A stretch of 64,000 bases of DNA, from the NCBI RefSeq assembly GCF_004122145.1, contig NZ_SBKQ01000002.1, forward strand, positions 248,001 to 312,000, read 5' to 3'. The notes beneath the pieces are model-generated. The model saw only the letters and a list, made by a program, of their open reading frames with translations, ran no database searches and was not told the origin of the DNA. Below, piece after piece: positions 35,154-45,440 of this stretch. Position 1 is the stretch's first letter. Each line of letters opens with the position of its first letter. The DNA comes from Flavobacterium piscinae (GTDB taxonomy: Bacteria > Bacteroidota > Bacteroidia > Flavobacteriales > Flavobacteriaceae). A program made the translations under genes and the position numbers.

Positions 35154-35184
35154 CTACATTCAAAAGCGAACGTTCTTTTCAATT

Positions 35185-35221
35185 AAGGCTTTTGATTTTT
35201 AATCAAAAGCCTTTCTTTTAC
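35185..35221 (+). terminator. intrinsic terminator of the T9SS cargo gene
   Basis: A perfect 13-base stem, AAGGCTTTTGATT (35185-35197) with AATCAAAAGCCTT (35201-35213), followed by TTCTTTTA. Confidence 0.88.
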
Positions 35222-35347
35222 ATTTGAAGTCAGTAAAAGTCCTCTTTACTGAAATAATCATAAACTTTCATATACTTAAACTAACTGATCTCGATTTTTA
35301 ATGCAAAGAATTAATCTAGTAAATACTTAAAAAAACATATTGCATTT

Positions 35348-35606
35348 TGTCCCAATTATTGACCAAATTTGGGACAAAAAAATAGATTAACTTTTGGCAG
35401 TAAAACGAATTTATTGCCAAAGTTTAATTAATATTCTATTAACGTTCGACTACTCTATTTGTAATAAATCGAAAACGAATTACAAAAATGATGTTTCGTA
35501 GTAAAACAATCAGGTTTAACCTGATAAAGTAACTATAAATGATAAGAATTATATTGTATACCATGATATGAGATAATTGTCCCAAATTTTGTCAATAATT
35601 GGGACA
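35348..35606. repeat. pair of 29-base inverted repeats flanking 201 bases upstream of hipBA
   Basis: 35348-35376 and 35578-35606 are reverse complements of each other with one mismatch. Each is itself nearly palindromic (TGTCCCAA...TTGGGACA). The 201-base interior holds further dyads: CTTTTGGCA/TTGCCAAAG (35391-35423) and TCAGGTTTAACCTGA around 35510. No gene is inside. It could be an invertible promoter segment, a small non-autonomous element or a set of regulatory sites for the downstream genes. No recombinase is adjacent. Confidence 0.75.
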
Positions 35607-35697
35607 TTTTAATTGGATGAAACTATATAATGAATTAATAGCAAATAAAACAGAGGGTAATAGCTTAGATAAAAACATTGAACAAAATGTTTGTTAT

Positions 35698-35726
35698 TAT
35701 GAACAAAAAAACTATTTTTGTTCATA
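35698..35726. promoter_or_regulatory. dyad operator directly upstream of hipB
   Basis: TATGAACAAAAA (35698-35709) and TTTTTGTTCATA (35715-35726) form a perfect 12-base dyad. It ends 20 bases before the hipB ATG. A related half-site pair (GAACAAAATGTT) lies just upstream. The position fits autorepression by the XRE protein, the known mode for HipB. Confidence 0.6.
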
Positions 35727-35745
35727 TTAATGAACATTATGAAAA

Positions 35746-36036
35746 ATGACTAGAAAAAAACAAATAGTATTTCCTAAGCATCTAATGTTATTAGAACAGA
35801 TGGGAGAAAATATAAAGTTAGCTAGAAAAAGAAGAAAATTAACAGCGATACAAGTAGCTGAAAGAGCAGATATTGTTAGAACTACTTTATACCAAATTGA
35901 AAAAGGAAATCCAAGTGTAGCAATTGGTGCTTATTTTAATGTATTAAGAGTATTAGGTCTTCAAGATGATTTCCTAAAACTAGCTGCAGATGATGAACTA
36001 GGTAGAAAACTCCAAGACCTGGAACTACTCAAATAG
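35746..36036 (+). CDS. hipB: HipB-like XRE antitoxin/repressor
   Basis: A 96-residue protein with an XRE helix-turn-helix: IKLARKRRKLTAIQVAERAD and TTLYQIEKGNPSVAIGAY. In HipBA systems this protein binds the kinase HipA and represses the operon. It is ~98 bases upstream of hipA, a longer gap than the usual overlap; the gap is A/T-rich. The dyad upstream at 35698-35726 is its likely operator. Confidence 0.82.
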   Translation: MTRKKQIVFPKHLMLLEQMGENIKLARKRRKLTAIQVAERADIVRTTLYQIEKGNPSVAIGAYFNVLRVLGLQDDFLKLAADDELGRKLQDLELLK

Positions 36037-36134
36037 AATAAATTAAAAAAGTTAAAATAAAGCACTTAAAATATCAAAAGTCATCCCTTTTAAACTTTTA
36101 AACTTTTAAACTTTCAAACAAAAACAATCCCAAA

Positions 36135-37382
36135 ATGTCTACAAAAACCGATATATACGTTTACGCTCATTGGACTGGAATGCAAGAACCAAAATTGATT
36201 GGAATTTTGTCTGCACAACAAGGCAAAGGCAAGAAAGCATTTAGCTTTGAGTATGATAAGGACTGGCTCAAATCAGGACAACAATTCTTACTCGACCCCG
36301 ACATACAATTATTTGGTGGACCACAATATCCAAATCAAAAAGAAAACTTCGGGATCTTTCTCGACAGTATGCCCGATACTTGGGGACGAACACTAATGAA
36401 ACGTAGAGAAGCACAACAGGCAAAAGAGAAAAACGAAAAACCTAGAACTCTCTATGACATTGAATACTTGTTAGGAGTTTACGATGAAAGTCGTATGGGA
36501 GCTTTGCGTTTTAAAACAGATCCGGATGGAGACTTCTTAGACAATAACAAAACAGCTCCTACACCTCCTTGGTCATCCATTAGAGAATTGCAGAACGCAG
36601 CACATATCTTTGAAAATGATACGGATAATGAAGAAGTAAATAGATGGCTATCTGTATTGATGGCACCCGGCTCATCATTAGGGGGTGCACGTCCCAAAGC
36701 CAATATTTTAGATGCAGATAAAAGTCTTTGGATTGCCAAATTTCCCTCCAAAACAGATACCATTGACAAAGCAGCTTGGGAATTTTTAGCCTATCAATTG
36801 GCAACTAAGGCTGGAATTGAAATGGCACCTTGTCGTATGGATAGAATTTTAGGAAAACACCATACTTTTTTCACAAAACGCTTCGACCGTGAAAACGGTG
36901 AACGAATCCACTTTGCATCAGCAATGACAATGACAGGAAATAACGAAGACACCATTCGAGACAACCAAGCAAGCTACTTAGATATAGCAGAATTCATCAG
37001 TAATCACGGAGCAAACATCGAAGCCAACCTACACCAATTATGGCGAAGAATAATCTTTAACATAGCCATTTCCAATACCGATGACCACCTAAGAAACCAC
37101 GGATTTATACTAACCAAAGAAGGATGGATTTTATCTCCGGCTTATGACCTTAACCCTTCTATCGACAAAGACGGCTTAGCCTTAAATATTGATACTAACA
37201 ACAATGAATTGGATTTCGATTTGGCAAAAAGCGTGGGGGAATATTTTCGTTTAAACAAGAATCAAATGGAGGAAATTATCCAGCAAGTCTTAGGAGTTAC
37301 AACCAAATGGAAAACAATGGCAACTGAAATCGGAATTTCCCGAAGCGAACAAGAATTGATGGAAAAGGCATTCAACTCCTAA
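36135..37382 (+). CDS. hipA: HipA-like serine/threonine kinase toxin
   Basis: A 415-residue protein of full HipA length. The N-terminal domain includes NFGIFLDSMPDTWG. The ATP loop region has SLGGARPKANI and LWIAKFPS. The catalytic part has FFTKRFDREN, then ISNTDDHLRNHGFIL (catalytic Asp and Asn) and LSPAYDLNPS (the D-L-N metal site). HipA kinases phosphorylate aminoacyl-tRNA synthetases and halt growth. The substrate of this one is not determined. It pairs with hipB and precedes the type I restriction locus by 155 bases. Those bases hold only a 20-codon open stretch, MPYFKQVEREMSR..., which I do not support as a gene. Confidence 0.9.
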   Translation: MSTKTDIYVYAHWTGMQEPKLIGILSAQQGKGKKAFSFEYDKDWLKSGQQFLLDPDIQLFGGPQYPNQKENFGIFLDSMPDTWGRTLMKRREAQQAKEKNEKPRTLYDIEYLLGVYDESRMGALRFKTDPDGDFLDNNKTAPTPPWSSIRELQNAAHIFENDTDNEEVNRWLSVLMAPGSSLGGARPKANILDADKSLWIAKFPSKTDTIDKAAWEFLAYQLATKAGIEMAPCRMDRILGKHHTFFTKRFDRENGERIHFASAMTMTGNNEDTIRDNQASYLDIAEFISNHGANIEANLHQLWRRIIFNIAISNTDDHLRNHGFILTKEGWILSPAYDLNPSIDKDGLALNIDTNNNELDFDLAKSVGEYFRLNKNQMEEIIQQVLGVTTKWKTMATEIGISRSEQELMEKAFNS

Positions 37383-37537
37383 AAATAAAGAACGATCTAA
37401 TTTATTTTAGTTTTTTTTAATGAATTTTACTACTTTAGAAAGCTAAAAAAATGCCATACTTCAAACAAGTGGAAAGAGAAATGAGTAGGAAAATTAAAAG
37501 TTTTATGAAATAACTATTAAATTATCAAAAACAAACA

Positions 37538-39085
37538 ATGACAAGTACAGCACAAAGAGCAGAATTACTAGCCAAAATATGGAAAATAGCCAATGAAGTT
37601 CGAGGGGCAGTAGATGGATGGGATTTCAAACAATTTGTATTAGGAACACTTTTCTATCGCTACATTAGTGAGAATTTTACAAATTACATTGAGGCTGGTG
37701 ATGAAAGCATAGATTACGCTAGCCTATCCGATGATGTTATTACACCTGATATAAAAGACGATGCAATCAAAACAAAAGGATATTTCATTTATCCAACTCA
37801 ACTATTTGTAAATGTTGCTAAAACGGCCAATACAAATCCGAACCTAAATACCGATTTAAAAGCCATTTTCAATGCCATTGAGAGTTCAGCCAATGGTTAT
37901 CCATCAGAAGAAGATATAAAAGGCTTATTTGCCGATTTTGACACTACAAGTACACGATTAGGTAATACGGTTGAAAATAAAAACTTAAGATTAGCTGCTG
38001 TTTTGAAAGGAGTGGAAGAGCTAAATTTTGGAAATTTTGAAGACAATCAAATTGACCTTTTTGGTGATGCCTACGAAATTCTTATTGGTAATTATGCCGC
38101 CAACGCGGGAAAATCAGGCGGTGAGTTTTTTACACCGGTACACGTTTCAAAACTAATTGCACAATTGGCAATGCACAAACAAGAAAAAGTGAATAAAATA
38201 TATGACCCGGCAGCTGGTTCGGGCTCACTTTTGCTACAAGCCAAAAAACACTTTGATGACCATATCATAGAAGAAGGGTTCTATGGCCAAGAAATCAACC
38301 ACACTACCTATAACTTGGCTCGTATGAATATGTTTTTACACAACATCAATTACGATAAGTTTAATATTGCATTAGGAGATACATTACATCATCCGCATTT
38401 TATTGATGATAAACCTTTTGATGCCATTGTTTCTAATCCGCCTTATTCAGTAAAATGGATTGGTGATGACGACCCAACACTGATTAATGACGACCGTTTT
38501 GCTCCTGCTGGGGTTTTGGCCCCTAAATCAAAAGCCGATTTTGCTTTTGTTCTACATGCTCTTAGCTATCTATCAAGTAAAGGAAGAGCGGCCATTGTTT
38601 GCTTTCCTGGAATTTTTTACCGTGGCGGTGCCGAGCAAAAAATCAGAAAGTATTTAGTAGATAACAATTTTGTTGAAACCATCATCTCTGTAGCTCCTAA
38701 TTTGTTTTATGGTACTTCAATTGCAGTGACTATTCTAGTACTTTCAAAACATAAAACCGATACAAAAACGCAGTTTATTGATGCCAGTGGCGAAGATTTC
38801 TTCAAAAAGGTTACCAATAATAATATAATGACCGATGATCATATTGATAAAATAATGGAGTTATTTGATAGCAAAGCCGATGTTCCTCATGTGGCTATTT
38901 CTATTGAGAATGACAAAATAGCCTCAAACGACTATAATTTATCGGTTAGTTCGTATGTTGCTCCAAAAGATAATCGAAAGCAAATAAACATTGAAGAATT
39001 AAACAATGAAGTAGCTGAAACAGTAAAAAAAATTGATAAACTTCGAACAGATATTAATACTATTATTAATGAAATTGAAGGATAA
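37538..39085 (+). CDS. hsdM: type I restriction-modification methyltransferase subunit HsdM
   Basis: A 515-residue protein. The N-terminal HsdM helical domain includes [20 protein letters not shown], and the SAM motif is [13 protein letters not shown]. The catalytic motif NPPY is in [11 protein letters not shown], as in N6-adenine methyltransferases. It forms the M2S modification complex with HsdS and, with HsdR, the restriction enzyme. Order in the locus is hsdM, dinD-like, hsdS, prrC-like, hsdR, all plus strand and tightly spaced. Confidence 0.95.
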   Translation: MTSTAQRAELLAKIWKIANEVRGAVDGWDFKQFVLGTLFYRYISENFTNYIEAGDESIDYASLSDDVITPDIKDDAIKTKGYFIYPTQLFVNVAKTANTNPNLNTDLKAIFNAIESSANGYPSEEDIKGLFADFDTTSTRLGNTVENKNLRLAAVLKGVEELNFGNFEDNQIDLFGDAYEILIGNYAANAGKSGGEFFTPVHVSKLIAQLAMHKQEKVNKIYDPAAGSGSLLLQAKKHFDDHIIEEGFYGQEINHTTYNLARMNMFLHNINYDKFNIALGDTLHHPHFIDDKPFDAIVSNPPYSVKWIGDDDPTLINDDRFAPAGVLAPKSKADFAFVLHALSYLSSKGRAAIVCFPGIFYRGGAEQKIRKYLVDNNFVETIISVAPNLFYGTSIAVTILVLSKHKTDTKTQFIDASGEDFFKKVTNNNIMTDDHIDKIMELFDSKADVPHVAISIENDKIASNDYNLSVSSYVAPKDNRKQINIEELNNEVAETVKKIDKLRTDINTIINEIEG

Positions 39086-39106
39086 TCTTTTAAAAGAATT
39101 CTTAGC

Positions 39107-39961
39107 ATGGAAAAAAATACAATTACAAAACTAAACAAACGTTTCGAAGAATATGCCTACGAACAAGACGGTATAGAATATTGGTTGGCTCGCGAACTAC
39201 AAGAACTCTTAGGATATGCCGATTGGCGAAATTTTGTAAACGCAATAAATAAAGCAAAAGAAAGTTGCGAAACTACTGGCGAAGAGGTTTCAGACCATTT
39301 CGTTGACGTCAACAAAATGGTCAAAATTGGTTCAGGTGCAGAACGCAAGCAAGAGGATATAATGCTAACTCGTTACGCTTGTTACCTAATAGCTCAAAAC
39401 GGAGACCCTAAAAAAGAACAAATTGCATTTGCTCAAAGTTATTTTGCCATTCAAACTCGCAAACAAGAATTATTAGAAGAGCGTATTCAACTCATGGAAC
39501 GCTTGCAAGCTCGTGAAAAACTAGCGGCTACTGAAACCGAATTGTCTAAAAATATTTACGAAAGAGGCGTTGACAACTCAGGTTTTGCTAGAATTAGAAG
39601 CAAAGGTGATTGGGCCATGTTTGGAGGATATAACACCAGCGACATGAAACGCAAGTTAGGTATAAAAGAAAACAGACCGTTAGCCGATTTCTTACCAACT
39701 ATTACCATAACAGCTAAACAATTAGCAACAGAGATCACCAATTTTAATGTAAAGAAAAACAACCTGAAAGGCGAAAATACGATTACAACCGAACACGTTA
39801 AAAACAATAAAGACGTAAGATCTTTACTTGGAAAAAGCGGCATTAAACCCGAAGAATTACCGGCAGAAGAAGACATTAAAAAATTGGAACGCAGAGTAAA
39901 AACCTTAGACAAACAAATAGCCAAAAAAAATCTAAAAGGCAAAAAAAATAATGAAGAATAA
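39107..39961 (+). CDS. dinD: DinD-like protein
   Basis: A 284-residue protein with the DinD pattern. An N-terminal BRO/Ant-like part reads EYWLARELQELLGYADWRNF and GAERKQEDIMLTRYACYLIAQN. LLEERIQLMERLQAREKL follows. Then come IRSKGDWAMFGGYNTSDMKRK and the ENRPLADFLPTITI block. E. coli DinD inhibits RecA strand exchange and is SOS-induced. Here it is wedged between hsdM and hsdS and overlaps hsdS by 11 bases, so it is co-expressed with the restriction system. A likely role is limiting recombination at cut DNA, which is inferred. Confidence 0.85.
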   Translation: MEKNTITKLNKRFEEYAYEQDGIEYWLARELQELLGYADWRNFVNAINKAKESCETTGEEVSDHFVDVNKMVKIGSGAERKQEDIMLTRYACYLIAQNGDPKKEQIAFAQSYFAIQTRKQELLEERIQLMERLQAREKLAATETELSKNIYERGVDNSGFARIRSKGDWAMFGGYNTSDMKRKLGIKENRPLADFLPTITITAKQLATEITNFNVKKNNLKGENTITTEHVKNNKDVRSLLGKSGIKPEELPAEEDIKKLERRVKTLDKQIAKKNLKGKKNNEE

Positions 39962-41144
39962 AAAAAACTTTTTAGAAAAATTATTAAATGATGTTACTGT
40001 GGAATGGCTACCACTCGGTGACTTTGCCGATTATGAGCAACCAACAAGATATTTAGTTGAATCAAATAATTATAATAATAATTTTAAAACCCCAGTACTG
40101 ACAGCGGGTAAAACTTTTATTTTAGGATATACTGATGAAACTGATGGGATTTATAAAGCATCCGAAAGGCCGGTAATAATTTTCGATGATTTTACAACGG
40201 CAAATAAGTGGGTTGATTTTGATTTTAAAGCTAAATCATCAGCAATGAAAATGATTACTTCTAAAGACGAATCAAAAGCTTCATTAAAATATATTTACTA
40301 TTGGATGAATACTTTGCCTAGTGATTTAGTGGATGGCGACCATAAAAGACAATGGATTAGTAATTATGCAAATAAACTCATCCCAATTCCATGCCCAGAT
40401 AATCCAAAAAAATCACTCGAAATTCAACAAAAAATAGTTTCAATTCTCGATACCTTTTCAGAGCTTACAGCAGAGCTTACAGCAGAGCTTACAGCACGAA
40501 AAATGCAATATAGTTATTATAGAGAGAAGTTACTAACTTTTGATAAAAATGAATTGGAATGGAAAGCATTGGGTGAGATTTGTTTAGCAACTCAAAATAT
40601 AAGATGGAAAGATAATAATAGTACTTATCGTTATATAGATTTAACATCTGTTAGTCGTGAAAATAATTCTATTATTGAAACTTCAGAAATTAATTCACAA
40701 ACTGCTCCAAGCAGAGCACAAAAAATTGTTTTAAAAGATGATGTAATTTTTGCCACAACAAGACCTACTCAACAGCGTTTGTGTTTAATCAATGATGAAT
40801 ATTCTAATGAAATTGCTAGTACAGGATATTGTATTTTAAGAGCTAATACTGATGTGGTATTACCAAAATGGATATTTTTTCATATTTTGTCTACAAACTT
40901 CAAAAATTATGTAGAAGAAAATCAAAGTGGTTCAGCATATCCTGCCATTTCAGATGCAAAAGTAAAAGAATTCAAAATTCCAATCCCACCACTCGAAGAA
41001 CAAGAACGCATCGTTTCCTTACTAGACAAATTTGATATATTAACCAACTCAATTAGCGAGGGATTACCAAAAGAAATAGAGTTGAGACAAAAGCAATATG
41101 AGTATTATAGAGATTTGTTGTTAACCTTTCCAAAAGAAAATTAA
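39951..41144 (+). CDS. hsdS: type I restriction specificity subunit HsdS with three TAEL repeats
   Basis: A 397-residue protein with two target-recognition domains (about 15-150 and 205-345). Each is followed by a conserved helix ending in MQYSYYREKLLTF or QYEYYRDLLLTF. The central spacer contains three TAEL-type repeats (40461-40496). In the EcoR124 family the number of such repeats (two or three) sets the distance between the two half-sites. It starts inside the last codons of the dinD-like gene. Confidence 0.93.
   Translation: MKNKKNFLEKLLNDVTVEWLPLGDFADYEQPTRYLVESNNYNNNFKTPVLTAGKTFILGYTDETDGIYKASERPVIIFDDFTTANKWVDFDFKAKSSAMKMITSKDESKASLKYIYYWMNTLPSDLVDGDHKRQWISNYANKLIPIPCPDNPKKSLEIQQKIVSILDTFSELTAELTAELTARKMQYSYYREKLLTFDKNELEWKALGEICLATQNIRWKDNNSTYRYIDLTSVSRENNSIIETSEINSQTAPSRAQKIVLKDDVIFATTRPTQQRLCLINDEYSNEIASTGYCILRANTDVVLPKWIFFHILSTNFKNYVEENQSGSAYPAISDAKVKEFKIPIPPLEEQERIVSLLDKFDILTNSISEGLPKEIELRQKQYEYYRDLLLTFPKEN
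40461..40496 (+). repeat. three perfect 12-base repeats in hsdS (TAEL spacer)
   Basis: GAGCTTACAGCA occurs three times head to tail at 40461-40472, 40473-40484 and 40485-40496, encoding Glu-Leu-Thr-Ala each time. The repeats keep the frame when copy number changes by slippage or unequal exchange. Confidence 0.95.
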
Positions 41145-41150
41145 TATAAA

Positions 41151-42317
41151 ATGGCACAATCATTAACTGAAATAGCACAATCACTTATCGATGCCAATAA
41201 AAAAGTGCAATTAATCTATGCTTTCAATGGCACAGGAAAAACAAGACTATCACGTGAATTTCGTTTGTTAGTGGCACCAAAAAATGGAGATGATAACGAA
41301 AACAATGGCATTAAAGTAATGTATTACAATGCTTTTACCGAAGATTTGTTTTTTTGGGATAATGACTTAGATACCGATGTAGAAAGAAAACTAACCATTA
41401 GACCTAATAATTTTACAAATTTAGCTTTAGGCTTTCTAAAAGACCAAGGCCAAGATTTTAATATTATTTCTAACTTCCAACATTATACAAGTCAATCAAT
41501 AACCCCAAAATTTAGTGAAGATTTTTCAGAAGTTACTTTCTCATTAGAACGTGGAGGAGATGACAATCTTGAAAACATAAAAATTTCAAAAGGCGAAGAA
41601 AGTAATTTTATTTGGTGTGTTTTCTTTAGTTTGCTAGAGCAAGTGGTGGAAATAAAAAATATGGATCCTGAAAACAGACCCACTGACGATTTTAACAGTT
41701 TAGAGTATGTTTTTATAGATGACCCGGTAAGTTCATTAGACGATAACCATTTAATTGAATTAGCAGTTAATTTAGCAACACTTTTTAAAAAATCATCAGG
41801 CATACAGTTTGTAGTTTCAACCCATAATCCTTTGTTTTACAATGTAGTTTTTAACGAGTTAAGCAACAAAACGTGTTATATGTTAAAAAAATTTGATGAT
41901 GGTACTTTTGAACTAAAACCACTTAATGGCGATTCTAATAAAAGTTTCTCATACCACCTTTACATTAAAAACATGATCGAGGAGGCAATTGCAACAAATA
42001 CTGTAGAAAAATATCATTTCATGTTGTTAAGAAACTTATACGAGAAAACAGCAAATTTTTTAGGTTATCCGGAATGGAAAAGATTACTTCCAGAAGATAG
42101 ACAATTATATTACAATAGAATAATTCAATTTACAAGCCATTCCACATTATCAAATGAAGCAGTACCAGACCCTACAGAACCGGAAAAGCAAACAGTTAAG
42201 TTGTTGTTAGAGCATTTAGTTAATAGTAAATATTGGAAAGAAGAAATACAAAATAATGCAGCGGCACAAATTGAGCCTGAAATCCCAATAAATCATCAAG
42301 AAAATGACACATTATAA
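41151..42317 (+). CDS. prrC: PrrC-like anticodon nuclease
   Basis: A 388-residue protein, close to PrrC length (396). The ATPase part has Walker A FNGTGKT (residues 25-31) and Walker B with D-loop [15 protein letters not shown], then the switch His in VVSTHNP. The C-terminal part has R294-x3-E298 (LLRNLYEKT) and H330 (QFTSHST). The spacing of 4 and 32 equals that of the published Arg320-Glu324-His356 triad of E. coli PrrC. It sits between hsdS and hsdR as in the prr locus and overlaps hsdR by 14 bases. PrrC cleaves tRNA-Lys when phage anti-restriction proteins disturb the restriction enzyme. The target tRNA here is not known. Confidence 0.85.
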   Translation: MAQSLTEIAQSLIDANKKVQLIYAFNGTGKTRLSREFRLLVAPKNGDDNENNGIKVMYYNAFTEDLFFWDNDLDTDVERKLTIRPNNFTNLALGFLKDQGQDFNIISNFQHYTSQSITPKFSEDFSEVTFSLERGGDDNLENIKISKGEESNFIWCVFFSLLEQVVEIKNMDPENRPTDDFNSLEYVFIDDPVSSLDDNHLIELAVNLATLFKKSSGIQFVVSTHNPLFYNVVFNELSNKTCYMLKKFDDGTFELKPLNGDSNKSFSYHLYIKNMIEEAIATNTVEKYHFMLLRNLYEKTANFLGYPEWKRLLPEDRQLYYNRIIQFTSHSTLSNEAVPDPTEPEKQTVKLLLEHLVNSKYWKEEIQNNAAAQIEPEIPINHQENDTL

Positions 42318-45300
42318 AACCATCGCAGAATCGAACAATTTTATTGTTTTAGATAAATTTACTAAGTATTCACAGGTAAATGAACCACCTGCGGTGTATC
42401 AAACTGAGGCGGCTCTTGAAAAAGAATTTATTCGGGATCTAATCAATCAAGGATATGAAAATCCTAATTTAAACACTACCGAAGACCTGTTGGAAAATGT
42501 TAGAGTGCAATTACAGGCATTAAACAACATGGAATTTTCAGATAGTGAATGGGTTCGTTTCGTGGAAGAATATTTAGATAAACCTAGCGATAATTTGGTA
42601 GAAAAAACCAGAAAAATCCATGAAAATTATATCTATGATTTTGTTTTTGACGATGGCCGTATTCAAAACATTTATTTAGTTGATAAAAAGAATATAGCTC
42701 GAAACAAAGTTCAGGTAATCAAACAATTTGAACAAAAAGGAACACATTCCAATCGATATGATGTGACTATTTTAGTAAATGGCTTGCCTTTGGTTCAAGT
42801 AGAATTAAAAAAAAGAGGTGTAGCCATACGTGAAGCATTTAACCAAGTGCATCGTTACACCAAAGAGAGTTTAAACAGCTCAAATTCGCTGTTTAAATAC
42901 TTGCAAATTTTTGTAATTTCTAATGGCACAGACAGTCGATATTTTGCCAATACAGTAGAGCGAAACAAAAACAGTTTCGACTTTACCATGAATTGGGCAA
43001 AAGCGGATAATACATTAATCAAAGACCTTAAAGATTTTACGACGACCTTTTTTGAAAAACGCACATTGTTAAACGTATTGCTAACCTATTCAGTTTTTGA
43101 TACAAGTGATACCTTGCTTATTATGCGACCGTATCAAATTGCAGCTAACGAAAGAATGTTATGGAAAATTCAAAGTTCATTTCAAGCTAAAATTTGGTCT
43201 AAAGTAGAAAGCGGCGGCTATATTTGGCACACAACAGGTTCCGGAAAAACACTGACTAGTTTTAAAGCAGCACGTTTGGCCACTGAATTAGATTTCATTG
43301 ATAAAGTGTTCTTTGTAGTCGATCGTAAAGATTTGGACTTTCAAACCATGAAAGAATACCAACGCTTTTCACCCGATAGTGTTAACGGTTCAGATAGTAC
43401 CGCAGGATTAAAGAGAAACTTAGAGAAGGACGATAATAAAATTATTGTCACAACCATTCAAAAGCTAAATAACTTGATGAAAACGGAGAGTGATTTGGCT
43501 ATTTATCAAAAACAAGTCGTTTTCATTTTTGATGAAGCTCACCGTTCGCAATTTGGTGAGGCTCAAAAAAACCTAAATAAAAAGTTTAAAAAATTCTATC
43601 AATTTGGTTTTACCGGAACTCCTATCTTTCCTCAAAATGCGTTGGGTGCTGAAACAACAGCTAGTGTATTTGGTCGTGAGTTGCATTCGTATGTAATAAC
43701 AGATGCGATTAGGGATGAAAAAGTACTGAAATTTAAAGTAGATTATAATGATGTTCGTCCGCAGTTTAAAAGCATAGAAACAGAAATTGATGAAAAGAAA
43801 TTAACGGCTGCAGAAAACAAGAAAGCCTTTTTACATCCAGCTCGTATAAAAGAAGTTTCACAATACATACTAAAAAATTTTAGAATTAAAACCCACAGAA
43901 ATCAAGGTACCAACAAAGGTTTCAATGCCATGTTTGCGGTAAGTAGTGTGGATGCGGCCAAATGTTACTACGAAGAATTAAATCGCCTACAAAAAGAAAG
44001 TGAAAAACCATTAAGAATAGCAACAATATTCTCTTATGCTGCTAATGAAGAGCAAAGTGCCATTGGTGAAATTGTCGATGAAAACTTTGAGCCAACAGCA
44101 TTGGATAGCAGTGCCAAAGAATTTTTAACGGCAGCAATAAACGACTACAACAACATATTCAGAACTAGTTTTGGTGTAGAAAGTAAAGAGTTTCAAAACT
44201 ATTACCGGGATTTAGCAAAACGGGTTAAAAGCAAAGAAATTGACTTGATTATTGTGGTAGGTATGTTTCTTACTGGCTTTGATGCTCCAACACTTAACAC
44301 GCTGTTTGTAGATAAGAACCTTCGTTATCATGGTTTAATGCAAGCTTTTTCACGTACAAACCGTATTTATGATGCCACAAAAACCTTTGGAAATATAATT
44401 ACTTTCAGAGATTTAGAGACCGCTACAGTTGATGCTATAACATTATTTGGTGATAAAAACACTAAAAATGTAGTACTAGAAAAAAGCTATAAAGAATATT
44501 TAGAAGGCTTTACAGATATTTCAACAGGTCATGCACGTAGAGGTTTCATAGAGGTGGTAAATGATTTAAATCAAAAATTCCCGAATCCCGATGAAATTGT
44601 AACTGAAAAAGACAAAAAAGAATTCTCAAAATTATTTGGAGAGTATTTGCGAGTAGAAAACATCTTGCAGAATTACGATGAGTTTACCAATCTCAAAGCC
44701 TTTAAATCGATTGACATAAAAGATGCTCAATCCATCCAAGAATTTAAAGAAGCTTACTTTGTGTCAGACAACGATATTGCAATAATGCAAGAGATAAGTC
44801 TACTTCCGGAACGAACAATTCAAGATTATCGTTCTACGTATAATGACATCCGTGATTGGTTAAGACGTGAAAAAAGTGGTAAAGAAGTTGAAGAATCTAA
44901 TATAGATTGGGATGATGTTGTCTTTGAAATAGACTTATTGAAATCTCAAGAAATAAACTTAGATTATATTCTTGAATTAATTTTTGAGCATAACAAAAAA
45001 AACAAAGACAAAGCCACTTTAATAGAAGAAATTCGTCGAGTGATACGTGCAAGTATTGGCAACAGAGCAAAAGAAAGTTTACTAGTTGATTTCATCAATG
45101 AAACTGATTTGGAAACTATTCAAGACAAAGCAAATGTGATTGATGCATTCTTCAATTATGCTCAGGAAAAACAGAAGAAAGAAGCTTCCGAATTAATTAC
45201 TGAAGAAAACCTAAATGAAGAAGAAGCAAAACGATACATCACAAACTCATTAAAACGAGAGTTTGCCACAGATACCGGTACAGAATTGAATGCATTGTTA

Positions 45301-45408
45301 CCAAAAATGAGTCCTTTGAATCCACAGTACTTAACAAAAAAGAAAAGTGTTTACCAAAAAATTGTTGAGTTTGTAGAGAAGTTTAAAGGTGTTGGTGGGC
45401 AGCTGTAA
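42304..45408 (+). CDS. hsdR: type I restriction endonuclease subunit HsdR
   Basis: A 1034-residue protein, the usual length. The N-terminal nuclease domain has [22 protein letters not shown] (the D and E-x-K of a PD-(D/E)xK site). The helicase follows, with Walker [46 protein letters not shown] and the QAFSRTNR motif VI. A long helical C-terminal part would bind the methylase core. It translocates DNA and cuts unmodified DNA. Start overlap with prrC indicates coupled translation. Confidence 0.95.
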   Translation: MTHYKTIAESNNFIVLDKFTKYSQVNEPPAVYQTEAALEKEFIRDLINQGYENPNLNTTEDLLENVRVQLQALNNMEFSDSEWVRFVEEYLDKPSDNLVEKTRKIHENYIYDFVFDDGRIQNIYLVDKKNIARNKVQVIKQFEQKGTHSNRYDVTILVNGLPLVQVELKKRGVAIREAFNQVHRYTKESLNSSNSLFKYLQIFVISNGTDSRYFANTVERNKNSFDFTMNWAKADNTLIKDLKDFTTTFFEKRTLLNVLLTYSVFDTSDTLLIMRPYQIAANERMLWKIQSSFQAKIWSKVESGGYIWHTTGSGKTLTSFKAARLATELDFIDKVFFVVDRKDLDFQTMKEYQRFSPDSVNGSDSTAGLKRNLEKDDNKIIVTTIQKLNNLMKTESDLAIYQKQVVFIFDEAHRSQFGEAQKNLNKKFKKFYQFGFTGTPIFPQNALGAETTASVFGRELHSYVITDAIRDEKVLKFKVDYNDVRPQFKSIETEIDEKKLTAAENKKAFLHPARIKEVSQYILKNFRIKTHRNQGTNKGFNAMFAVSSVDAAKCYYEELNRLQKESEKPLRIATIFSYAANEEQSAIGEIVDENFEPTALDSSAKEFLTAAINDYNNIFRTSFGVESKEFQNYYRDLAKRVKSKEIDLIIVVGMFLTGFDAPTLNTLFVDKNLRYHGLMQAFSRTNRIYDATKTFGNIITFRDLETATVDAITLFGDKNTKNVVLEKSYKEYLEGFTDISTGHARRGFIEVVNDLNQKFPNPDEIVTEKDKKEFSKLFGEYLRVENILQNYDEFTNLKAFKSIDIKDAQSIQEFKEAYFVSDNDIAIMQEISLLPERTIQDYRSTYNDIRDWLRREKSGKEVEESNIDWDDVVFEIDLLKSQEINLDYILELIFEHNKKNKDKATLIEEIRRVIRASIGNRAKESLLVDFINETDLETIQDKANVIDAFFNYAQEKQKKEASELITEENLNEEEAKRYITNSLKREFATDTGTELNALLPKMSPLNPQYLTKKKSVYQKIVEFVEKFKGVGGQL

Positions 45409-45440
45409 ATAGTATTTCAATTATTGAATGGATTAAGGGC

